Shown here piece after piece: positions 1 through 10,000 of a DNA stretch of 64,000 nucleotides. Each line of letters opens with the position of its first letter. Position 1 is the first letter of the stretch. The notes beneath the pieces were generated by a model, which saw nothing but the letters and a program-made list of their open reading frames with translations, was not told the DNA's origin and did not search any database. The position numbers and the translations under genes are program-made. Source of the stretch: Strigamia acuminata (lineage: Eukaryota; Arthropoda; Chilopoda; Geophilomorpha; Linotaeniidae); contig OX442317.1 in NCBI GenBank assembly GCA_949358305.1, positions 1,674,001 to 1,738,000 of the forward strand. Direction: 5' to 3'.

Positions 1-955
1 AAAAAATTTTTTTTTTTTTTAAATTAAAATGCAAATTTAATTTTTAGACGCGTATTGGACCGGTACAGTGGGGAAAAAAATTAATTGGGCAAAAAATAAT
101 GTTGGAATTGGCTCTCGTAAATTTATCTTCCGAATTTTTTCGGGTGAAAGGCCAGGATGGGTCCCTACACCCAAGCCTGATGTGCCTTATGGTTAATCCA
201 CCATGAGGAGATAAATTGCCTCCGATGTGACCCAACTGGTGTTGCTTTGTTGGTCTGAATTTAAATTGACTGGAAAGAAATCTGATATATATATATCTAT
301 ATAAAATAAAATAAAATAAATGTGGGAAAATGGAATTTGATTTATTTCTATTTGAAGAAAAATATCTCTGTATTTATACCAGGATTTATTACGGTATGAA
401 GATTTTAGTAATAAATAATGATTGAAAAAAAAGTTTGGATTTTATGGCTTGTTTGTGCCTGCGAACGAGATTGCACCTAACAAAGTTCAAACTTTTGAAT
501 TGCATTATCAACCAAAATCAATTGTCGTAAAAGAAATAATAAAATATCAAATAAATTCATCATTTCTTTTATTTATTATTATTATTTTTCATCAAGTTTC
601 AATTTCTCATTCAATTTTTATTCACATTGTGCTTTAAGGGTGAATCGTCGAACCAAAATTCAATCTTGAAAAATGCAGAGATACTCGACCGCAATCATAT
701 TAATAAAAATCTAAAAAAAAAAATTTGCATATTATCAAAAGTAAATTTCAAAAACTCCCATATCCATTACGGCAGGTATGCGAATTGTATTTTTTTCTCT
801 CATTCTTTTCTGCAATTGAAAATAAAGTGAAAGTGCGTAATTTTCTATTAGCTTATTAGCGCAAATGTCAAGATTTCTGAATAATTTCGCAGCATTTATC
901 AACCGCGCCTGTATTGTGTTGAATAACGCATTATGCACGTCTCTTATCATGACAG
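1..955. other. Intron upstream of the first visible alpha6 exon
   Basis: AT-rich sequence with no supported coding exon. The 45-nt exon that normally precedes the next nAChR exon (the DEKNQ-type exon seen in the beta1 gene here) was looked for and not found, so it must lie before the window. The segment ends in the acceptor CATGACAG. Short open frames on both strands here look like chance. Confidence 0.6.
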
Positions 956-1065
956 GAGTGGATTGACGTCAATCTCCGATGGAATATCTCTGAGTATGGC
1001 GGCGTGAAAGACCTGCGAATACCACCAAACAGAATCTGGAAGCCAGACGTTCTTATGTATAACAG
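956..1065 (+). CDS. nAChRalpha6: alpha6 exon (110 nt), ligand-binding domain
   Basis: Begins after acceptor GACAG with [10 protein letters not shown] and ends WKPDVLMYN plus two bases of a Ser codon before donor GTATCT. The motif [11 protein letters not shown] is the conserved stretch before the Cys-loop. The length of 110 nt and phase 0-to-2 structure equal the matching beta1 exon at 49064-49173, showing shared ancestral gene structure. Confidence 0.93.
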
Positions 1066-4000
1066 GTATCTTAGTGTCAGTACCAATGTCTAACCTTTTC
1101 TCGTATATACAAACACAGAAAAAATATATCCATAAACTAAATTAATTAATTTTAATTTTAATTTTTTAAATAATAATAAATTTTCCACAATTCCTGTCCT
1201 CACTTTCCCAAAGAAAAGCACATTTCCATTTGTCCATTAAGAATACACATCAAGACTGAAGCCAATTTACCCTTAAGATTAAGAAAATAAGAAATAAAGA
1301 AAATAACCTTTTTCCATCACCTTCAACTCAAACCTTCATTTTCTAACAACTTTTCCTCCAAAACAAATCTCACCAAATCTTTCTATTCAATCTTTAAAAA
1401 ATTACCACTAGATGGTGATACTCTCGTTGGCGAATGCTGCAAGCGGTGAGTGCTACGGAAAGCTACAAGTGGTGACATCTAGTGAACAACTCTACCAAAC
1501 TATTAATTTTTTAAATTTTCTTTTTTAAATATTTAAATTTTTCTTTTTTTAAATTTAAAAAACACTAACATTTTCAAAAAAAAAATACTAATAACAATAA
1601 TTTTTATAGAAAACGAAAAAATTAATTATTTTCTTTGGCTTCAGTCTTTAGTTGCAATTTAATCAAAATTCCTCTTTTAAATAAAAGTATAAAAAAGATA
1701 AAAATTTGAAACGTTTTATTTGATGTGCGTGTTTATTTAAATTGAATTTTAATTTCTCTATACTTTGCGTGTCTCATTTATCATTTCTTTGATTTGTTCT
1801 TTGATCTTGCAAAACGTCATCACTTTGTAACATTCCCTGGCCAATCAATCACTCAAAGCATGAATAATTTATCATTTTTAATTCGTAATTCCTGTTTCAC
1901 TATTTAAAAATTCATTTATAATAGCATACAGGTAATCGGCTAATGAGTTTACACATAAAAAAAGATGCTCGGTGCAAATGTTTAACCGAAATGCTTACAC
2001 AGCCACCGTTCCTTCGGACTACTGCAGGTGCCATTACCCTGTGATGTAGCCAGAATTGTGTGTAGCCTTCCCATCTTCCTCTCTCGAAATATCATAAAGG
2101 CCACCACTCTCCTAAATTACTCGATAAAACGCCAAACGAGAGCTATCATCAAAGAAATAATTAATTTTCGAACATAAAACGTAGCGCAAACAAGAAAAAA
2201 AAATATATTCACACCATTTTTAGCTCATCACGTGGTTATGGCGCATTACCTAATTTCATTTTGCAGCACACATGGTGGGTGAGGCTTCATTGACCACAAA
2301 AATAATAACACCTTTAGTCAAATTATAGAACTAATTTAATAATTTCTTTCTTTCGAAAAATGATCTATATATAACTTATGAATAATAAAGAGCGAGTGGT
2401 AACAATGGCAAATTTTGGGTTTTTTGATGCAAAGCGCTGACGAAGGCTTTGACGGAACTTACCCCACTAATGTGGTTGTCCGATCCAACGGTAGCTGCAC
2501 CTACATTCCACCGGGCATCTTTAAAAGCACCTGCAAAATAGACATCACCTGGTTCCCCTTCGACGACCAAAAGTGTGACATGAAATTCGGTTCCTGGACG
2601 TACGATGGATATCAGCTCGACTTGTTGTTGCAAGGAGAAGAAGGCGGTGACATCAGTACGTTCATTACAAATGGCGAATGGGATCTAATAGGTGGGAATG
2701 ATGAGTCCGCCAACAGGATAAGCATATATATTATCAGGAATGGCATTCCAGTGTCATTTCAGCTCGAGTTGTTGAAATAGCAACACAAACTTCCAATCAA
2801 ACCATATTTTAATTAACTCTACTCGCGCAGTCATGCAGTGAAGTCAACAGCGTTGCTTGCGTCAAAGCGCCCCGATTTGGCTTCACTGCAAAGCGCCAGT
2901 TTGATTACAACTCTGCTGGGATTACACGAATGCATTTTTCAAAATTTGCCACGTTAATGTTTGTTTTTTCTTGTGTGTTTTCATGCAGGTGTACCCGGTG
3001 TAAGGAATGTAATCTACTACGCCTGTTGTCCGGAGCCTTATGTGGACATAACTTTCACAATTCACATCCGAAGAAGAACTTTGTATTATGGCTTCAACTT
3101 GATTATACCTTGTGTTCTTATATCTTCCATGACATTACTTGGCTTCACGCTACCGCCTGACTCGGGAGAGAAGCTGACATTAGGTAACTAAAGGCAGAGC
3201 AATGCGCGAGTTTATAAATAGGGAGTTTCGCCTTTTTTTTTAATTTTTTACCCATAATAATTGAGGATTTAAACGCTAATTCGTTGTACGGTCTCAATTT
3301 GGGACCGAAATTCCATCTAAAATGAAATTCCTCGCACAAAAAAGGTGCAAACTTCCTAATATAAATTATTTTAAATACATTTTAAAGTAAAAAGTGAATT
3401 AAACTCTACATTAAATCAAAGTTTCCTTAAATTTATTTCATTTCACTCGATTTGTGTGACAAAAATGAAAGATAAGAATTTTCCATCTCATTCGTTGACT
3501 CACTCAGCATTTAGTTAGTGCCATCTGTTGCCACAAGAAAAAATTCTTAACCTTCATTTTATAGACTTTTTGCTGGACTAAAATCATGAATAACATGACA
3601 CTAAATGTCAAATTTAAAAGAAAAAAAATAGTAAAAGAACTAAATTAAATTACAATCACATTGTATATAAAATAAAATAATTAAATAAATGTGCGCATGT
3701 GTCTGTTATTCGTTTGACACCAGAAGTAAATACATTTATTTACTTCTGGCGAAACAAAAATGACCCACAGTCCCAAACGCTCCAATAAAAGGTCATAAAT
3801 CTTCACGAACTAATAATTATTTTAACTAATAACAAATAACTGTTGTTTATTTTTTTCCAAAGCGCTTTAGTTGTTGAATTTTATCTCGCATTTGTTTTTC
3901 AATTTAAATCTTTCATTTAAAAAAATTAGACTTAACAAAAACAACTTAAAATAACATTAATATTTATATCAATTTCTATAATTAGAATTCAAATTAAATA

Positions 4001-7000
4001 ATATTTTTAATTTAAAAAAAAATTAAAAGGTACCGTTTGTTTATTTTAAAAAAAAATTGTAAACTTACTAATTCCATGTTGTCTTTTTTGTATACAGTGT
4101 CGTGTTGGAACAATGTTGTAATTGTAAATCATACCGTGATACATGTGCATGTACATTCATTCACTCATTGAGAGCACGAGTTTGCGGAAACGAGTCCAAA
4201 TCTGCATGCATAATAGACGCATTCAAATGTGCATGTTTATTAGTTGCGTTCTAAGTATTTTGTGCCTGCTAGCAGAAATGAATGTTGTCCTGAATGTCAA
4301 CTAACTTGTGTCGAAATTATCCGCCAGTTTTAATTGCCCTTCTACTACAAACTGCGCCATCTTTTGGACGAAAAATACAATCACAGCCTGGCATGATTCT
4401 CTACCAATTCTCATTATACGTGATTCACTTTTCAAGTACTGAAACAAAAATTCGCCACTTTTTTTTGGCAATTTTTCGCTGAGCTTGCACCCTGGGCACA
4501 ATTTCGCCTAACAGAGCATTGTGTTTTTAAAGCAAACAAATTATTCTTACCATTTATATGCACTCATTCTAACCACTCTTTCGCTTTTCATTTCGCAGGA
4601 AAATGGCACAACACAAGAAATGGCTACAGTGGCACACCTAATGGTGAAAATGGAAAATAAGTGGGCTCAATCAAAATCAAAATAAGTGGCTCAATTACTC
4701 CAGAGTGGACAAAAATTGTTTGGTCAATCTCCCCGAACACCTTGTGGTATATGTGGCACTGGTACAAAAAATTTCATGAGTACTAAAGAGAGCCACGATA
4801 CTGAAAACATAATACCATATTGAATCAAAACCAAAATGCACTTTTATTCGTGGATTCCTTCATTTTATCACATTAGGGACTTTGCAAAATCCAATTTAAA
4901 AAAATTCGCTTATTCAAATGGAGTTTCGCAAAGTCCCTAATAAGATTGGACTAAGTGCTAACTGCTGTGGTCTTACCCCTAACGGCTATGCCAAAGTCGC
5001 TTCACACTCACACATAGTTGAATCTAGTATGATCAACTACAGGACTTCACATCCGCCATTTTTTTAAAACCTACGTTGTCCCGTACAAATGCGAAAAAGG
5101 AGTCTTCTGTCGTCGCAATGTTAAAACTTTTTGCGAGCAAATGGCGGACAACTGACGTAATTCAATTTTATTTAACATTTGATTCAAAACTAATATCTAA
5201 AAATAAAATAAATAATTTTCAGACATTATTTTCAACTTCAACATAAAATATAAATGTACCACTTTATAATGTCCTCTAAAAATGTAAATGCGGGATGTCA
5301 GTTGTTCGCCACTTGTCCTCAAAATAACGTCATTTTGTGTCGTTCCGGCTCAATGGCGCCACAATCACAAGACAGAATCGCATTACAGTCTAACAATTAA
5401 ATTGTCCCAGATGTAAAGTCCTGTAGTTGATCGTCCTAGCTTGAATTAACTTGCGAAAATACAATGTAGTCTGTACGGACCAAAGATGGCACCATCCAAA
5501 CAGGTTTGCTGGAAGCAACCTACACAGTAATGTTAAATTCCCACCCCATCTGGACAGCCTCTTAGTCCGAACAACATTCCGAGACCCGTCCTATGTTTGG
5601 TCCGTACGAAGCACACAGTATAGAGCTTGATCTACAGACTCAACATTCCCATGTTGTAATAATAGTAATAATAGACATATGTCACAATCATGCAGTGTTT
5701 GCTGCATCATTGCGGAGTTACAATGACTCATGATTGTTTCCCGGCTTGTGGCTTAAGTTAAGTGTCCGGGAACAGTATTGAACATTTTTGTGCAGTTTCA
5801 TGGCACATGGTGAAAGTTTGTTCGATTACTTCAAATCTGTACAAACACGCTCAATATCCTAAAAACTAAAGTCAATTCAATCCACTCGTGTGAACTCGTG
5901 TGTAAACTGAGTCTTAGTCAGGAAACTTTAACGTGAAGTAAACCAGGGCCGCAGTAAGCAAAGACAATTTCGGAGCCTTTGGCGTCCCACCGCCCATCTT
6001 ACCGATATAAACTAAAAACATCCGTTTCAATACGCACATCTCGAATATAACAAACGAAAAACCGAAATTGTAATGAATGTCCACAGCCCAATTACAAAAA
6101 AAATAAAAATTAGAAAATATAGTAATCAATAATTTAATAATACAACAATGCAATGTCAGCATTGAAACACCAACGCACTTTTTTCCATTGTTACCACTAA
6201 TGAGCCACTGCCTACGTACTGCCATTTTCCTTCCTTCAGATACAAATATAACTACACTGGTGGTGAAAATTATAAACTCACCCTCAAAATGTCAAATAAA
6301 CCATACCACATCCACCAATTGTACGTATTGTTATTAATGCACAAAATAAACACATTTCCCATCAACTAGATTAAGTTGTTCGTTAGTAACAAAAATATTA
6401 CAAAATTCATGTTTGGCCCCTGGTCAAAATTATAAACTCACGTAAATTAATTTGGATAGATCAATGCCAAATTGTTTCAATGTGTATTCTGCTTAAGTCA
6501 AAACAATGCCAAGTGGCTGTAAACTTACTCAGAGTTAAATTAACAAATTCTGGTTTATTTCGTGGATAAGGAGAGTCTCAAAGAGTGATTGCTGCCAAAA
6601 TTGGGCACTCGCAGGAGACAATAAAGATTGTATCGATCCATGGATCCGATGGTATCGTCAAAAAAAATTCAGGATGGAAGAAAGTTTTGTTAGCGTGCAA
6701 CGTGTGATTGGTTCACAAGCTGGCAACAAATGGAAAAAAGAGTTCCCAAATTAGAGCTCAAGTTCCACAAGTAGTGTCACGGCGCACTGTTTCCTGTACT
6801 TTGTCAACCCATCCAGATGTTAGGTTTACAAAACGTAAGCGAAAACCTGGCTTGACTGCACGCCACAAAATGCAAAGACTGAAATTTGCCTAATTTTAAC
6901 ACATGTGGGTTGCAGGATGGCACTCTGATATTTTCTCTGAGGACAATTAGTTCTTATAATTTATGCCAAAGGACATCAGTGCACGACCACAGATAAACTT

Positions 7001-10000
7001 GGCTAACACAGACAAAAGCTTGAAAAAAAATCTGAACAACTTTCTTCTAAAGTTGATAGAATCGATCCCGAACAGGATGTTTGAAGTAATTTTAAAAAAA
7101 GATGGTTCTACTTCGTATTAATTTGATATTTTGATTTTGAGTTTATAATTTTGGCCAGGGTCAAAATATTTGGTACTAATGAAACAATTTTATCCAGTTG
7201 AAGGAAAATGTGTTTATTTTGTGCATTAATAACAATATTTCACATTTATTTCACATTTTGAAGGTGAGTTTATAATTTTGACCAGCAGTGTAATTTCTGC
7301 CTGTTTACTTTTGATTACAATATAAATTATTTCCGCTTTTCCAACTCAATTTCTCAACAACACGTACAGGATTTCATTGCCTTGACTCACAAACGATTTT
7401 CTCACAGCAAAAACATCCTTCAATCACAATGTTCAGGAAAAAAGAGAAAATCACGCATCAATGCAATGAAATCCAACTTGTTGTTCCCTAGTTAAAAACC
7501 GCACCAAACTTAATAGTTTAAAACTTGAGAGTAGAACCAAGATGCTTGGAAAACACTCTAAAAGACCAAAAAAAATAATAATAATGAAAAATATTTAAAA
7601 TATTCTTAGTCTGATATGAGATGACTCTTAGCACACACATACAGCTTTATTACAAACAGCTTGAGACCCATTAGTTGAGTAGTAGTAGCAGCCTATTCAA
7701 GTATCAGCAGCCTGTAATGCGATTGAGTATGCAGAATGTTATCAAATAGAATCGTTTTTTCTTTTTTAATTATATTATTATTCTTATTCTTATTATTCTT
7801 ATTCTAATTATTATTCTTATTATATCGAATACCAAACGAACAATCAGGGGATGGCGTTGTTTCACTCGTGTCTTGCTATTTCGATTACTTCATTGCATTC
7901 ATGGAACCATTCTGTACGAGCCTATATATTTATATATATCTATATATTTAATTTTTAAGTATTCTTTCATTTGTTTCTTTTTTTTAATTATCATGAATTA
8001 TGCTGGCTGGTTGTTCTCGAAACAAATATGGATTTCGGTTTAGCGTTTATTATTGTGTCCAGTTTATACGTTAATACTTTTCATTTTGCTTGATACGTTT
8101 TGCAAGTGATGGAACCTTCAGCGCAAATATGATTTACAGCCCATGCATGACACAAAATCACGTGGACTATTTTCTCATCCATTTACCAATTGCAATAAAA
8201 ATACAAACAAAAATGTATCTTCAATAGTTCCAACCGCTTCAAGATTAACCCAGTTGGGAGAGGAGAGGAGGCCGTATCATGCTTAGCACTATTTTTGTAC
8301 TAATTAATTCGTACGTATTTTAATACCAATTTCTCAACTGTTCAATCATAAAAAAATATTCGATACTTATGCCATTTACGGCATTCTTTCATTTATCAAA
8401 CCAAAAACTAGGCCTAATTGCAATTGGTAAGATCGATCTACCCTTAAACAAACCGCTGTGTGGCGTCACAAGCGTCTTGCACACTCGTTCCGTGAGAGCG
8501 TTCCCTCTCGTGCCAATTTCCTCGATATTTTTTCCCTGCGAGAAACCGAGAAAACGAAAAGGATCCCAAAAAAAAAAAAAATCAAAAAAATCAATTCTCA
8601 AAAAAAAAAAAATCGGGGTCTCTTTTTTCAATTTTCTTTTTATTTCAGGTGTCACTATTCTACTGTCTCTCACCGTATTTCTTAACCTCGTAGCAGAAAC
8701 AATGCCATCCACTTCTGATGCTGTTCCATTGATAGGTATTGCCCAGATGATTTTTCATTGCAGAAACTACTTCTTTTTGATACTTGGAGGCATTATTGCC
8801 AAACCAAATATTAAAAAAAAAAAATCAAATCAATCAATCAATCCAATCCAATCCAATCAATCAAAAAAGAAAGAAAAAAAAAACAAAAAACAAGGGAAAA
8901 ATCTACTAAACTCCTATCATTTTCAAACAGATGAGAAATTTTTAGGATAGGGCTCACATCGCTACGAATGAGATACCAACTATTACTACTACTACTACTA
9001 CTATTACTACTACTACTACTACTACTACTCCTACTACTACTACTACTACTGCTGCTACTACTGCTACTGCTACTACGAAACAAAATATGCGTGTGAGCGT
9101 TAGGCTAACTACTTTATTTCTTAATGGAAGCCTCTTTCTCTTGCAGGAGTGACCATTTTGCTGTCACTGACAGTCTTTCTAAACCTGGTAGCCGAGACCT
9201 TGCCACAAACTTCGGACGCTATGCCGCTGTTAGGTATCAGTATCGTGCAACCCTCTCCTCTCACCATCGGTGTTGACTGACTAGGGGTGCGTGACAAAGG
9301 GGTAGGGGTTAGGCTCTTCACTCACATCACTGCACTACACTATTGCATTCTACGGTTAGGAATTGACCTCCATCTCTCTCTAATCTACATGGCCTCCACC
9401 AGGGGCCGTTCAAACAATATTTTTTTTTCTTTTTTTTGTAAAAAAAAATACAGCTGGCATTTTTCACAACCACAACTAATTTTAAAAAAGAAAAAGGATA
9501 AAAAAATAGCTAAAAAAAAAGAAAAAGGAAAAAGAAATTAATTCACATTTTCTTTCAGGTATCACGATTCTTCTCTCCTTGACTGTCTTTATGCTCCTGT
9601 TATCGGAAACTTTGCCCCAGACATCTGATGCTGTGTCTATAATAGGTCAGGTTAATTGAACATTAAAAAAAAAAAAAAAAAAAAAAAATAGATAACTAAA
9701 TCAGAATAAATTTTAATAATTGACATTACTATATATAATAATATATTCAACAAAACCACTCTAAAAAGAAACGATTTAAGCACTGATTTATCCACTATTA
9801 CGGTACCTCCTCCAAGTATCAAATTGATCTGTTGCACTCATATTTCTTTATTTATTGGGGACGCAAAAAAAAAAAAAAAAACCTTTTAAAACTTGTACAA
9901 CAAGCATTAATTCCAAACCAAAGCATCCCATACACTACCGCCCTCACACGGTATCAAGCAGCACTTTTGAAGGGACATTTAAAAAACTCTGGTATATTCT

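Larger units (their letters stand above)
3184..8648 (+). other. alpha6 intron before the alternative TM2 exons
   Basis: About 5.5 kb. Holds a perfect hairpin (3720-3749), a 70-bp hairpin (4872-4941), a foldback MITE (5018-5445), a further inverted repeat (5473-5607) and a decayed Tc1 element (6255-7290). The rest is AT-rich; no further TM2-like exon was seen on the + strand. Confidence 0.7.

Noticed and set aside
44-235. Open frame on the - strand with HIRLGCRDPSWPF
   Set aside because: It looks less random than its neighbours and may belong to a repeat, but no domain, splice site or second copy in the window supports it.
5914-6225. 103-codon open frame on the - strand
   Set aside because: Low-complexity hydrophobic translation, no recognised family, and it sits among foldback elements; probably chance.
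8838-9083. Poly-serine open frame on the - strand
   Set aside because: It is only the (ACT)n microsatellite read backwards; no start context, splice sites or other protein sequence.
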